Assembly (NCBI GenBank): GCA_015680685.1
Contig: MNCI01022530.1
Span: 59,839 to 123,838 of the forward strand
Length of the DNA stretch: 64,000 nucleotides
Direction: 5' to 3'
Source of the DNA: Gnetum montanum
Lineage: Eukaryota; Streptophyta; Gnetopsida; Gnetales; Gnetaceae
In this document: in pieces, positions 11,579 through 23,913 of the stretch
Layout of the letters: each line of letters opens with the position of its first letter
How positions within the stretch are numbered: the first letter of the stretch is position 1
Translations under genes and position numbers: made by a program
The notes under the pieces: generated by a model
What the model was told of the DNA's origin: nothing
The model's database searches: none
What the model saw: the letters and a program-made list of their open reading frames with translations, nothing else

Positions 11579-13796
11579 AAGCTTAATATCTAATCTTCTT
11601 TACACTTGTCCAAACCATCTAAGCTGCCATTCTTATAGCTTATTGAAAATAGAAGCACTCTAAGTCTTTTTCTAATGTTTATATTATGGAGTTTATCTCA
11701 TCTATTAACATTCAATATCCATTGAAGAATTTGCATTTCTACCACATTGATTTATTATTCATGCCTCTTCTATATTGTCTAACATTTAACACCATATAAG
11801 ATTGTTATCCTTTAAAATTTTTTCATTAATTTTCCTTGTATTCTTTTATTACATAAAACACCACTAGCCTATCTTCATTTTGATCATCCTGTCTCATTTC
11901 TAATTTTAAAATCTTTATTAATTTCATCATCTGATTGAAGGATTGATCCTAAGTAGTAAAATTGTTTGTAGTTAGGTACTTTTTTGACCTAAAATTGTTA
12001 CTTGTATTTCACCATTGTTTATGTTATTATTAAAATTTCATTTTATATATTCTATTTTGCTTTTACTAATTTTTAGACCTTTTGGTTCTAGAGCATATCT
12101 TCACTTCTACATTTTAGCTATAATATTTTCTTAAGTTGTATCCACCAACACAATATCATCTTTAAATAACATCCACTAGGAATTTCATCTTGTATTTCCT
12201 TTGTTAATTTATCTATAATAATGGCAAATAATTATAGGCTAAGTACAAATCCTTGACATAGATCTACTATGGATAAAAAATTTGATGTTATTCTATAAGT
12301 TGTTCTAATTTTAGTGGTAGCTTGTTTATACATTTTTTGAATTGATTTATTGCATTTATTAAGGATATTTTTCCTCTGCAAGATCCATCAAATAATATCT
12401 CTAGACACTTTGTCATATGCTTTTTCTAACTCAAGGAAGATCATATGTATATTTTATCTATGTTTTCTAAACTTCTCTATTAATTGTCATATTAAAAACA
12501 TAGCCTCTATAGTAGATCTCTTTAGCATTAATCTAGATTGATTTTCTAATATTATTAATTTAAATTTGAGATGCTACTTTATGACTCTCTCCCAAAGCTT
12601 CATAGTATGGCTCATTAACTTGATCTCTTTGTAATTTGCATATTTTTATATATCACCTTTATGTTTGTAAATGGGAACAACAAAGTTTTTTCTTCAATTA
12701 TTGTACATTTCTTCATCCTTCAAAGTTTTCCTGAATAATTGTATTAGCTAAGAAATTCTTATATCTTCCAATGATTTCCAAGCTTCTATAGGAATGTTAT
12801 CTAGTCTAACAAATTTTCCATTTTTCATCTTTGATAAGGCTATCTTCACCTAAGAGAAGAAAATTTCATTAACCAACCCAAACTTTGGATCTTCTTCTTG
12901 GATGTCTTCTGTTGAGAATTATTCATTTAATAATTTTTGAAAATAATTTTTCCACCTATCTAAAATTTTATTATCTTTTACCAAAATTCTTTTATCTTCT
13001 TCCTTGATGCATTTGACATTATCTATGTTCTTACATTTAATGTTCTTAATTTTTTCCAATTTATAAATAGATTTTCCTCCTTCCACTATACCTCATTTCT
13101 CATAAGAGCTATCCAAGGCCTTATGTTTGACTTTGGCTACTACTATGGTTGCCTTCCTCATTGTTATTTTGTATATCAACTTGTTTTCCTGGCTACCACT
13201 TTGCTACCATTCCTTAAAGCATTTTTTTCTTATTTTGGATAATGTGTTGCACTTCATCACTCTACCACCATGTCTCCTTTGTGATGTATTTTTGCCTTTA
13301 GTTTTACTCAAAATGTTTTTTCCAATTTTATAAATGCAACTTTCTATCTAGCCCCAAATTAAATTTGTATGATTCTTTCAAATTCCATCATTTTATGCAT
13401 TTAGTCCCTTTTCTTATGCTATCTTTAAAGCTTTGTATAGCTAAATCCATGACCATTAGTCAATGTTAAGTTCCAAGGCATTCTTTAAGTATGACCTTGT
13501 AATCTTTGCACATAGCCAAGTATCTTTAGTGTAATAAGAAACAATCAAACTGTATTTTATCCATACCACTCTTATATGTAATTAAATGTTCTAGCCTCTT
13601 CTTGATATAAGTATTTACAATTGCAAGGTCATAGGTCCTTGCAAATTGTAATTGTGAATCTTCCATATCATTGTGTCCTCCAAATCCTTATCATCCATGA
13701 ATCTGATGATATCCTATTTTCATAGATCCAACATGGCCATTAAAATCTCCTTCAATGAATATGCTTTCTTAGTGGGAAATTTCTTGAAGCATTTAA
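11579..13796 (-). pseudogene. RTE-type LINE: RT and end of endonuclease (broken)
   Basis: On the minus strand this reads as a non-LTR retrotransposon of the plant RTE type. From right to left it shows GDFNGHVGSMKIGYHQIHG (end of the endonuclease, about 13770-13690), DLAIVNTYIKKRLEHLITYK, KHKGDI followed by a decayed N-x-R block (RT start), LEKAYDKVSRDIIXW, IDLCQGFVLSLXLFAIIIDKLTK with EIQDEIPSG, and LRWFGQVXRR near 11600, the usual C-terminal end. X marks stop codons. Stops and frame changes are frequent. The catalytic FADD motif is not readable. Upstream endonuclease sequence continues beyond a copia insertion, at 20376-20700. Confidence 0.8.
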
Positions 13797-15092
13797 TGTG
13801 GATTGTTGAAATTAGAAGAGAGGGGACAGGGGGGGGACGGAGATGAATAAGTTTCCCAAATTAAAAATTGTTTGAGACAAAGCACACACACCAAATTTAA
13901 TTTGCTTCACCAACTTGGGTAGTCCATACTTGGAGGGTAGTTCACAAGCACACCTTTGGAGTTTGTTGCTCTCAAATGTGGTTGGAAGGGTACCTCACCT
14001 TGTACAAGCTCTAAGCTCCACTTTTGAGTTATTTGATGCTATGTATTCACTCAACCCTGCAAGGTCCCAACAAGCTTAGAATGTGGATTCTAAGATTCCA
14101 CAACCTTTACAACCTAAGCTCCACTCTGAAGTGTTGTGGCACTAACCAACACTCAATCTTGCAGGATACTAATAAGCTCAATCAAGATGCTTTCCTACAA
14201 AAATCACATCAATCCTATAGGGCAACAAAAGAGAACAACAATCATAAGAAAAGAATGCAACTAAGTTTGTTGATCCTTGCACCTTGAGGCACAACTCACT
14301 TTTATAGATAAACAATTGTACAATGATAAACAATAATGAATACAATAAGTTCTTGATGATTACATAATGATAGTACAAAATCTTGTTACTTTCCCAATGA
14401 AAATGAGGTCTTCTTATAGCCAAGATGTTTCTGAAATCACCTCGGAATTTATGTAATGACTAACTAACAATCATGACAAATGTCTTCCTTAAGACTGAGA
14501 CATCTTTCTATAATTGACCTTCATTTTGGAAAGACATCTTCCTCAAGACAAAGATGTTTTTTGCATTTAACCTCCATTCTACAAAGACATCTTCTTTTGA
14601 TGAAAGATGTCTTTCTCTTTAGAAAGACGGCTGTTGTTTTGCAAGGCGTCTTCTCTTGTGCTACCTTCCATTCTGCCAAGATATCTTCCATCACTTGGAG
14701 ACATCTTTCTTCAACTTCCTTTGTCCTTTGAAATCTTTATTCCTTTTTCATGATCTTGCACTTCTCCATGATCTTATAAGTTCTTAATGATGTTAACTTT
14801 GCTTGTGAGTCATTGGGTCCTTGTCCACGTTCTTTGAATTCTTGTATGTTCTCTTAAGACCTTCTAGATGGCCTTCTCCTTTGAGCTCTCCTTTTGTCTA
14901 AACCAGTTCATTCCTTATCATCAATGTAGGCTTCATCTTGGTCTCCAAGATCTTCATTTTGATATTTCTTTGTACATGCCATGTCATCTTGGTTTTCAAT
15001 GCTTTATCCTACAAACACAATAACTGTGTAATCATACAAACAACCTTTAACTCCATTTTACTTAACATTTTGACTTGTTAAAAGGTCAACCA
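13797..15092 (-). repeat. Copia TR-GAG element: 3' LTR
   Basis: The plus strand starts TGTGGATTGTTG and ends GGTCAACCA. It matches the right-hand LTR along its length, including a cluster of GACGTCTT/AAGATGTC-like short motifs at 14480-14710. In element sense the ends are TG...CA. Confidence 0.8.
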
Positions 15093-15106
15093 TCTCCCTC
15101 TCTTTG
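15093..15106 (-). promoter_or_regulatory. Copia TR-GAG element: polypurine tract
   Basis: In element sense AAAGAGAGGGAGA lies directly before the LTR start TGGTTGACC. This is where the plus-strand primer tract is expected. Confidence 0.65.
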
Positions 15107-16374
15107 GTGATTTTCAAAACTTAAGAAAATGGGTTAGTAATCATACAAATATCCAAATATATCTATAATCATACTCTCCCCCTTTTTGAATAGCAACAAA
15201 AAGGATAAAGCACATAACATTTAATAGTCTAATGAAGATTATAAAAGCAGCACTTCCCCATGTTGAAAAGAAATGAAAACTTCAATATTGTTTCATCTTA
15301 GCCATCCCATAGTCACAAATGATATGCATATTGCTGTAATGAATATTATCAATCATTTGCAATATTTCATAATGGAACTATGAGTACTTCTTGCTTCTAT
15401 GAAGTCCATACAAATAAGAGAGGCTTAAGTACTCAAGGGAAGAGAAATATATTCATAGCATGCTATATTATCATAAACAGAGAAATTAGGCAACACAATC
15501 TTAAATATTGAATTTGTATGTTGATGATAAAAGTCTACATTTCATTAAGATCTATCCTTATTAGTTCAAAAACAAAGTTAGAGAGAACAAGCCATAACTA
15601 ATCTAAATAAGACTAAAAACAAGCCTTTTGATGTCTTAGAGAAATTGAGCATTTAAGAACAAGTAACTCATCTTATAGAACCAATAAAGTCATTAGTTAA
15701 ATTAATATTTCATGATTCCATTAGTACTCAACTCCTTGAAGTCATAACAAAGGTAATTATTTGGCAAGAAAGAAAGGATACTCTTGTAAAAGTAAAAATA
15801 AATTCTTATGAAGAAGGACAAATACCAAAACCAAAACAAGCAAATGCCCAAAAATAGCCAACTAGATTTTTAACAAGATGTTCAAATAGTAACCAAAAGA
15901 TATCACAAGGTAAAATGTTTGTAAGATATCTTAACCAAGATTTAATTCTACTTTTACCTTGGATATTGTACCATACCCTTGCATGACATGAATCCTTGCT
16001 CATGTTGGAAAGTGATATTTTGTTGTTTGAGTGTTAGAAGTCTCCAAAGACTTCCTGTACATTGATGACCTTTAAGATGATAATAAATAATGAGGAACAT
16101 GCTCCCCCTACACATATGCATCTCTTTTTGGGCTTTTAAGATCATATTGTATTTGTCAAGGAAGTAAACAGTGTAAATCACCAAAGCACTATAATTGTAA
16201 GTTAGCATTAAGATCAAATGTGGAGACCAAGGTCTCTAATCAATAATATGGATAGAATATACAAAGTTGTGTGACTTATCATGACAATGGCTAAAATATC
16301 CCAAAGAATGTGAGCTTAGAAATAGATCATCACAAGAAGTTCAAATCATGCTAGATGAAAGCAAGACAAAAATA
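15107..16374 (-). other. Copia TR-GAG element: non-coding internal part
   Basis: This AT-rich sequence lies between the nested solo LTR and the 3' LTR. The short open stretches on the minus strand (15806-16003, 15954-16217) show no pol motif. Together with 17180-17839 it fills the place where pol would lie in an autonomous copia element. Confidence 0.5.
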
Positions 16375-16379
16375 ATAAT

Positions 16380-17174
16380 TGATGAGACGCGACATAAATA
16401 ATAATAGATCTATAAAGCAAGACAAAAATAATAATAGATCTATAAATAAGAGGCGACACTCCCCTTATTTCCCAATCCTGGCTAGAAGTAGCGAAGCTCT
16501 GGCAGATTGATCACTCCAGAGTTAGAATTTTTCCCATGTGCCCGCAGTAGGAGTCCTAGAGTGAACGGCTCTTTATTCGAGCAGCTTGTAACCTGAACCC
16601 AAGTTGTGTACNNNNNNNNNNNNNNNNNNNNNNNNNNNNNNNNNNNNNNNNNNNNNNNNNNNNNNNNNNNNNNNNNNNNNNNNNNNNNNNNNNNNNNNNN
16701 NNNNNNNNNNNNNNNNNNNNNNNNNNNNNNNNNNNNNNNNNNNNNNNNNNNNNNNNNNNNNNNNNNNNNNNNNNNNNNNNNNNNNNNNNNNNNNNNNNNN
16801 NNNNNNNNNNNNNNNNNNNNNNNNNNNNNNNNNNNNNNNNNNNNNNNNNNNNNNNNNNNNNNNNNNNNNNNNNNNNNNNNNNNNNNNNNNNNNNNNNNNN
16901 NNNNNNNNNNNNNNNNNNNNNNNNNNNNNNNNNNNNNNNNNNNNNNNNNNNNNNNNNNNNNNNNNNNNNNNNNNNNNNNNNNNNNNNNNNNNNNNNNNNN
17001 NNNNNNNNNNNNNNNNNNNNNNNNNNNNNNNNNNNNNNNNNNNNNNNNNNNNNNNNNNNNNNNNNNNNNNNNNNNNNNNNNNNNNNNNNNNNNNNNNNNN
17101 NNNNNNNNNNNNNNNNNNNNNNNTACATGCTCGTATTCGTATGGTTGAGTGTAGGGGTACCTCACCACTCATCA
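16380..17174 (+). repeat. Solo gypsy-family LTR inside the copia element
   Basis: It runs TGATGAGACGC to ACTCATCA in plus orientation and is flanked by a perfect 5-bp duplication ATAAT (16375-16379 and 17175-17179). It has a TCTATAAATAAGAGG TATA region shared with other family LTRs. The centre is an assembly gap (16612-17123), so the true length is uncertain. Near its start, an AAGACAAAAATAATAATAGATC segment also present just upstream is repeated. Confidence 0.9.
16612..17123. other. Assembly gap (512 N)
   Basis: Unknown bases inside the solo LTR. The LTRs at 58370-59178 and 34865-35829 have about 500 and 710 bases between the flanking landmarks, so the gap size is plausible but not proven. 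Open frames running through it are meaningless. Confidence 0.98.
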
Positions 17175-17179
17175 ATAAT

Positions 17180-17839
17180 TGAGATAATTACAAGATAAAG
17201 GTTCAAAGAAAATCATTACAAGTGCTACACTACAAATTTTCAAGCTCAAAATGAATATAAGAGATACTCTAAACAATTATTTTATCAAATTTATGATCTA
17301 GACAAAATAATTTTGGACTTCTCAAATCATATACTTATAGATTAACTAGCAAGCAAAGATATGAAAACTTACCTTAACTTACCTTGCTTGCGAGTAGGAA
17401 GAGAAGATACATGGAGTTTGAGATGAGGTCCCCTATCATGAAGTACCTCCTAATCCTTAGGTTCTTTTTCATTAGATTTTTTATATGATGTCTTTGTTTA
17501 TTCATGTTCTTTATGAAAGAACCCTTGATCACTTATTGCATCATTTTCAATTCTCCACTTCTCTTCATTTTCAACTACTAATGCCTGCACAATTTTCTTA
17601 CCAAATCCTTTTTGATAAGACTAAGCTTCAATTCTACTTTTATCATCATGAGAATAGTTAAGGATTTGCTTACTACACACAAATAAAGTATTTTCCTCAT
17701 GATTAATATTACCAAACCTAACTATGCTTGAGCTTGAACTTGCATCTTCCTAGGTGGCTTTCTCCAAATTCTTTGGCTATTTTTCATAAGTCTTTTCTCC
17801 TTGAACCTTTCTACAATCCTTATTAAAATAGGTTAATTA
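17180..17839 (-). other. Copia TR-GAG element: internal region after gag
   Basis: No clear ORF or pol motif. It joins the gag end to the solo LTR insertion point. Confidence 0.45.
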
Positions 17840-19075
17840 TTAAATCTCAACTTCTATGTCTAAGATCTCTCCTTTCACTTTAGTATGAATAGCATCTAGC
17901 CTAGAAATTAAAATTTTCTTTGCCTTCCTAAGAAAATAATGTAAAATAAGAATTTCTTCTTTAAGTTCACTACACCTTTCATCATAATTACCACCTTGTT
18001 TGGCCATAGGTGAAGAATTTTTATCTGTAAGCACCATACAAATGAGATGAGAATATTTGGAAGAATTTCCTTCTTCTTCTTCACTTTGCTCACCATCATC
18101 CCAACTTTTATAAAAGTTGGTCTTTTTCAATTCCTCATCATTAAATCTATTCTTTGGATATACCCTGCTATCACTAGGACATTTGGAGGCCATATGGCCT
18201 CTTCCTCTACAAACTCAACATTCTATAGAAAAGAAATCTAAGTTAGAATTCAAAAAGTTTTTACCTCTTTGTCTTCCTTTGAACAAATTGGGTCTTTGTT
18301 GAAATGCCCCCTTGTTCCTTCTTGTTAGCAATCATTGTAGCTTTCTTAAGAGAAACGCATTCTCATCTTTGCTACCCTCATCATGCTCATTGAGCTCCTT
18401 CTCTATGGAGGTAGTCTTTAGGGCAATGGATCTTTCTTTGATAGCTCCTTCACTTATGAGATTCATTTCATAAGTAATGAAAGCACTTTGAATCTCTTCT
18501 AATTTTGGAGTTGAGAAATTTCTGATTTCTTCCATAGTTGTGACTTTTAGTCTAAAATCTGGTTGTAGAGTTCTGATCATTTTGATGATGACATCTCTCT
18601 CAGGAAAATCTTTTCCAATTTCTCTAATAGCTACAACAATATCATTTTCTCTAGAGAAACAATCTTTTATTTTCTTACCTTCTCTAATTTTAAGCTTATC
18701 GTATTTGCTTTGCAAAACTAACAATTTTGATTGCTTAACAATAAAGGTTCCTTCATAAGTAGTTTCTAAAGTTTGTAAAATTTCTTTGGTCATTTTACAT
18801 CTTGCTACTCTATTAAATTCATATTTATTCAAAGTGTAATATAAAAAATTCTTTGCTTTTAAATAAAATATGAACTTATCTTTCTCCTCTTGTGTCCATT
18901 TGTTGCGAAGCTAGATGATGTCGATGGAGCTATCAATACATGAAGTGTAGCCTTCAAGGATTGACTCCCAAACTTCAAACTCCATGGATTCAAAGAACCC
19001 TTGCACTCTACCTTTCTAGTAGGCGAAGTTGAATCCATCAAACATGGATGGCTTTGTATAAGATGTTTCCTCCAT
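17840..19075 (-). pseudogene. Copia-type gag (UBN2-like, zinc knuckle), broken
   Basis: This is the structural protein that packages element RNA. It starts MEETSYTKPSMFDG at complement 19075, followed by FNFAY and, after a stop, KGRVQGFFESMEFEVWES, the usual copia gag opening. The open stretch 18832-18332 reads TLETTYEGTFIVKQSKLLVL, then DCFSREN and IKMIRTLQPDFRLKV, matching the UBN2/gag-polypeptide layout. Near 18220 the frame has C-stop-V-C-RGRG-H-MASK-C, a CCHC zinc knuckle (Cx2Cx4Hx4C) with one residue lost to a stop. The last part (18193-17840) is acidic and then coiled-coil-like. At least two stops and one frame change make it a pseudogene. A hydrophilic tail rather than a protease follows. 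Confidence 0.8.
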
Positions 19076-19114
19076 TGTTCACTCTTTAAAGTTGATGATG
19101 AAAAAGAATACCAA

Positions 19115-19126
19115 GCTCTAATAACA
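19115..19126 (-). promoter_or_regulatory. Copia TR-GAG element: primer binding site (initiator tRNA-Met type)
   Basis: In element sense TGTTATTAGAGC lies two bases after the LTR end. It differs at two positions from TGGTATCAGAGC, the usual plant copia primer site. Confidence 0.7.
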
Positions 19127-19128
19127 CT

Positions 19129-20375
19129 TGTGGATCAATGAACTTAGAAGGTGGGGGATGAATAAGTTCCCCAAATTAAAATTCTTTGAGACAAAGCAAA
19201 CACACCAAATTTAATGTGGTTTCCCAAGGTAGTCCACACTTAGAGGGTAGTTCACAAGCATACCTCCAAACTTTCTTGCTCTCAAATGTGGTTTGAAGGG
19301 TACCACACCTTATACAATGCTACAAATCCACTCAATCCTACAAGGTTCTGACAAGCTTAGAATGTGGTTTCCAGGATCCCACAACCTTTATAACTTAAGC
19401 TCTTCCCCAAAATGTTGTGGTGCTACACCAACACTCAATTCCACAAGATCCCAACAAGCTCAATTAAGATGCCTTCCCACAAGAAGCACATCAACCCTAT
19501 AGGGCAACAAAAGAAAAGAACAATCACAAGGAAAAAATGCAACTAAGTTTGCTAATCCTTGCACCTTGAGGTACAACTCACTTTTACAGAAAAATGATTA
19601 TATAATGATGAACAATAATGAATATAATAATTACTTGATGATTACATAATTATAGTACAAAAGCTTGCTCATTTCCCAACAAGAATGAGGCTTCCTTATA
19701 GCCAAGATGTTTTTGAAATCACCTCGAAATTCATACAATGCCTAACTAACAGTCATAGGAGACGTCTTCCCTAAGACTGAGATGTTTTTCTATAATTGAC
19801 CTTCATTCTAGAAAGACGTCTTCTTCAAGAAAAAGATGTCTTTTGGCATTTCACCTTCATTCTGCAAAGACGTCTTCTTTTGATGAAAGATGTCTTTTCC
19901 TTCTAAAAGGTATCTACTATTTTGTAGAGATGTCTTTTCCTATGTTGCCTTCAATTCTAGCAAGATGTCTTCCTTCTCTTGGACACATCTTTATTTAGCT
20001 TCCTTTGCCCTTTAAAATCTTTAGTCCTAGTTCACAATCTTATACTTTTGCATGCTCTTACAAATTCTTGATGATGTCAACTTTGCCTGTGAGCCATTGG
20101 GTCCTTGTGCACATTCTTTGAATTCTTGTATGTTCACTTGAGACCTTGTAGATGACCTTATCCTTTGAGCTCTTATTTTTTCTAAACTAGTTCCTTCCTT
20201 GTCATCAATGTAGGATTCATCTTGGTCTTTGAGATCTTCATGTTAACATTGCTTTGTAGGCATCATTTCATCTTGGTTTCCAATGCTTTTTCCTACAAAC
20301 AAAACAACCACACAACCATACAAACAACCTTTGAATCCATTTTACTTAACATTTTGACATACTAAAAGGTCAACA
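19129..20375 (-). repeat. Copia TR-GAG element: 5' LTR
   Basis: It starts TGTGGATCAATG on the plus strand and ends AAAAGGTCAACA. It aligns with 13797-15092 throughout, with scattered substitutions and small indels, so the insertion is not recent. Confidence 0.8.
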
Positions 20376-20700
20376 TCTAATGTATGGAATCCTAAAAATT
20401 CTAGTTAATTGAATTTTCTAGGTAAATTTGTGAAGCATATACGCTAATGACATTAATGATCTCATTTTCAAGCACAAGTTTGATGTTTATAATTCAATCA
20501 CCATGGTGAAATACTTGTGCCACTTTAACTTTGACAGATTAATTAACGCTGATGCCCATTCCATTTTGGTGATTTTCTTTCTCTAAGTTGAAGACTTTGG
20601 AATCCTAACCTAAATATTTTTGGAGGATGCCCTAGCTAGCCCTTGCACATTTTGCATAGAAATCAGGTCTTGTGACTATTTTGCATCACTACTAGGAAAT
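20376..20700 (-). pseudogene. RTE-type LINE: endonuclease part (continues 13796)
   Basis: The minus strand reads NGMGISVN, then IINIKLVLENEIINVISVYA, the typical RTE endonuclease middle part that precedes GDFNGHVG. It continues the LINE cut at 13796 by the copia element, giving the order endonuclease (here), copia insertion, endonuclease end and RT. Stops are present. Confidence 0.7.
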
Positions 20701-21408
20701 GCCCTAGCATTTTCAAAATCTAAAAAAGAACTCATCCATTAGATTCAATAAGGTTTTATAGTTGACTACCAACCTAATGCTAACCCTCCTTCTTTCATAT
20801 CCAAGCTTGGGACCAACATTGGTGGACTAACTCAATAAGATTAATTTACTCAAAGTGTCCAACTACAATAATAAAGTGGTTATGCAATTATTGTGTGTTA
20901 TACAGAATTTGCAAAATAACAAAAATTGACATGTGAACAATAAAAATCTTCAAGATACAACTATGCTAGTCTAGTTTCCTCATCCTCCTAGTGGCATCAA
21001 CTCTTTGCCTTTATTAATAATAGCATGCTGGATGGAAAAGAGTTTATGTTTTTCAATTATGGGACCCCTTGTCTTACAAGCATGTTGTGTGATCCTTGAA
21101 TACAAGGACTTCCTATGGACATGGTAGTTTAGAAAAGTACTTGTTGTGACCATTAAGGCGTAGTCTACCTTAAGTCCACTCTAGAACATTTTTCTACGTA
21201 GGAACTCTTGGGTGGTGCTTAGTAGTGCTTTTCTATAGCAGTGTTGTTGCACTTGGTATTAGACAACTCCTTTCTTGTTCGAGTGATCTCTTACCCAAAA
21301 CACACAAACATGCTAGCTCAAAATTTTGTACTGAGAAATCACATGCTGTACCTAAGGGAATTTTATTGATGATCTTCAATTTAAGCAATATAGTTATGTG
21401 TGCTCAAG
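20701..21408. other. Unassigned AT-rich DNA
   Basis: I see no protein motif, LTR end or repeat here. It may hold the decayed 5' part of the RTE LINE. The 63-codon frame at 21225-21416 shows no homology I recognise. Confidence 0.4.
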
Positions 21409-21413
21409 TATGT

Positions 21414-22217
21414 TAATGAGTAGCCAGTACCCCCTATGCCCAACCATACGAATCAAAAGTGTTCATGCACAATTTGGTCGAATTCCATGGATGGAACTAG
21501 TTGTGGCATCTAGATCATTATGCCTTGATCATAGTTCGTTACCTTCCCACTTGGACTAGTGGTAGCTTTGTCACATATGATTTAGTCAAGAGTGACGCAT
21601 ATGATTCTTGATGTTGTTTCGGCCTTATGATACTCCTAACGATAATAAAGAAATTAATTATTCAAACTAATTAACAAAGAAAATATAAAGTCTAAACTAA
21701 AATTTGGGCAATGAGTGTTCATTCCCAGCTTGTTGTACATGTCCTGAACCCACGTATCCACTACTAGGATTACCAAGTGAATACATGTTTACACTCAAAA
21801 CTGGTTGCACTCAGTTTGCCAATTCAATAATATGCATGGAAATGTAAATATTAACTAAGTACATGGAATATAAATTGCATTGAAAGTAAATTTAATCTAA
21901 GTCAAAGTGCTACAATGAATAAGAATCAAACTCAATCTTATTATCATTCATGGAATATGTCTAGGTACATTGCCACTTGAATAAGACGTCATACAACTTA
22001 CTTAGATCTACATTGTGGGCACTCACTAACTATTCTCTAAGACCGCCAAATAAAACTGCTAGACTTCAGCTACTCTATTGACAAAAGAATGGAATGAATC
22101 ATGTGTCCAAGCATTGTATTTATAGGCAAGCATGCATCTTGTAATATCATATATCTTATATCAAAACTTATGCCCTAAATATCTGATATCTTAGCCTACA
22201 AAAAACACAATTTATCA
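21414..22217 (-). repeat. Solo gypsy-family LTR, minus
   Basis: On the plus strand it runs from TAATGAGTAGC (mutated TGATGAG) to TTTATCA. A perfect TATGT duplication (21409-21413 and 22218-22222) proves the boundaries. Its outer edge carries ATATC/GATATC motifs. No internal sequence follows on either side, so it is a recombined solo LTR. Confidence 0.9.
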
Positions 22218-22222
22218 TATGT

Positions 22223-22565
22223 TATAACAAATTGTGCAAGGTGCATATTTTCTCCTACTATTTAATCCTTATGAATGTGAATTTTTGCATAGAATTTCAC
22301 AATGATCATAGGATTATACAACCTATTAGTCCTTAGTTAGAGATGCATTAGATACACCATAAGAAAATGAACAAGCAACTAGACCAACAAGATGCACAAA
22401 CTCATACAAGAAACACATACATGATATTGTTCCCTTAGAAAGCTAAGATGCATTCCTACTCTATCATATTTGGCCTTAATCCCTACTTTGAAGAGAAGGG
22501 TGGTGGCCTAAGCAAGGGAGGTGGAACCTTCCCAACAAGCTGACATATGCTTGTGAAGAGATTCA
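22223..22565. other. Unassigned DNA between two LTR insertions
   Basis: No feature seen. It continues at 32411 on the other side of E2. Confidence 0.4.
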
Positions 22566-22570
22566 CTAAG

Positions 22571-23354
22571 TGATGAGTGGCAAGGTACCTCTACACTCAA
22601 CCATACGAATACGAGCATCTCATGCGTGATCTAGTCGAACTCCAAGGACTAAGTGCTTACGTGCCTTAATGGAACACTTAAGGTTAATCAATCGTTATCC
22701 TCCCAAACTTACTTGTATTGTCATGGTTGTATGGTTAAGTAAGTTTGAGGTATGTGATTTTTATATCTTTTATCTTTTTAATGCCTATGCTAATAGGGAG
22801 AGGGTGAAGAGACTAAGTCACTAAATTATATTAACTATTCACTAACTAAGTTCTAATTGTCCTAGCACCAGTATCCGTTCCCACTTGCCGCACACACCTT
22901 GAACCAGTGCAATGCTGTTGGGATTACCAAACGCTATTCGTTACTGGGTTACCAAGCGTTACACACGTGCTCGAAGCGATCATACTAAATGCACTTAATT
23001 AGGAGAGTCAAGGGTTGAGAGATATTTAATTAACTAAGAAAGAATTTAAACATTTAACAATAATTAAATCCTATTTAGCTTAATCCACATGCTGCAAGGT
23101 TTATCAGAAAGTTCATCTTTATTGCCGTACACAAATGTGTGCTCAGGTACAATTTCCTTGAATAAAGATCCGTTCACTTTGAGACTCCTACTGTGGGCAC
23201 ATGGAAATTATTCTAACTCTGGAATGGTAAAACTGCTATAGTTTGGCTAAGGGTCTAGATCTAGATGGAGAAACAAGGGAAAGCCACCTCTTATTTATAG
23301 AACTCGGAACAGGCTACGATATCGCAAGGGCCAACGCGATATCGCGGCTCATCA
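22571..23354 (-). repeat. E2: 3' LTR
   Basis: Plus strand TGATGAGTGGC to GCGGCTCATCA. In element sense U3 begins with GATATCG palindromes, then a TCTATAAATAAGAGG TATA region (about 23285). It is 14 bases shorter than the 5' LTR, mainly through loss of one GATATC repeat part. Confidence 0.95.
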
Positions 23355-23357
23355 TAT

Positions 23358-23367
23358 CCCCATGACT
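23358..23367 (-). promoter_or_regulatory. E2: 3' polypurine tract
   Basis: In element sense AGTCATGGGGATA stands directly before the LTR start TGATGAG. This is the expected primer site for plus-strand synthesis. Two further near-copies lie at 23903-23913 and 25243-25253. Confidence 0.7.
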
Positions 23368-23902
23368 GAATGAAAACTTGTCCTCAAGTTCCTTACAAAA
23401 TATTGGGAAGGTATGGGATTATTGTAATGGTGAATGGGGTGACATGTGAATGGATCATCATTACAATACATGAAAAATTAGTGTTCATGACAACAAGAGT
23501 GAACACTATACACATTTGACATCCAGCCTTATTCGACAACTGAGAAAGAAGAGAGAAGAGAGGGAGAAAAGAAGAATTCTGTTGCTGCCGATGCCAAGAT
23601 TGCACCTTTTGTTGTCCATCCATAAGCACATCATCAATCTCGTTCCTTGCATAACTGCTTCAGCACCAGTCCATTCCAAGTGTTTTCTCCGGATCTAATC
23701 CATTGTTGTATGATTGCCATCTGCACACACAACACAGTCTGATATTAGCAGGGGTAAATGAATCACAATGCAGTTAATACCTTGCCTCAGTGTAAGGTCC
23801 ATTGGCTGAGTTGTGATATGGCTAATGCAGATATGGAGATATAATACTAGTGACTACCCAAGGTGTAGGTGTTAAGAGAAAATCGAAAAACTTGGACCAG
23901 GA

Positions 23903-23913
23903 CCCCCATGACT
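23903..23913 (-). promoter_or_regulatory. E2: spacer polypurine-like motif
   Basis: In element sense AGTCATGGGGG followed by TCCTGGTCC. E5 has the same motif with AATC instead of AGTC at 57799-57809. Confidence 0.5.

Larger units (their letters stand above)
13797..20375 (-). mobile_element. Gag-only Ty1/copia LTR element (TR-GAG-like)
   Basis: Two direct LTRs (13797-15092 and 19129-20375) flank an internal region with an initiator tRNA-Met-type primer site, a copia gag, and a polypurine tract next to the 3' LTR. Without the solo LTR nested inside it, the internal region is only about 3.2 kb. I find no protease, integrase or RT motif after gag. This fits the non-autonomous plant elements described as TR-GAG. 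The target-site duplication is TTTAA (13792-13796) against TCTAA (20376-20380), one mismatch. It interrupts an RTE LINE. Confidence 0.75.

Noticed and set aside
14480-14720. CRISPR-like or satellite array (repeated GACGTCTT/AAGATGTC pieces)
   Set aside because: The pieces are short, irregularly spaced, inverted in part and lie inside a copia LTR in a plant genome.
16482-17182. Long open frames on both strands
   Set aside because: They are made of unknown bases in an assembly gap and have no meaning.
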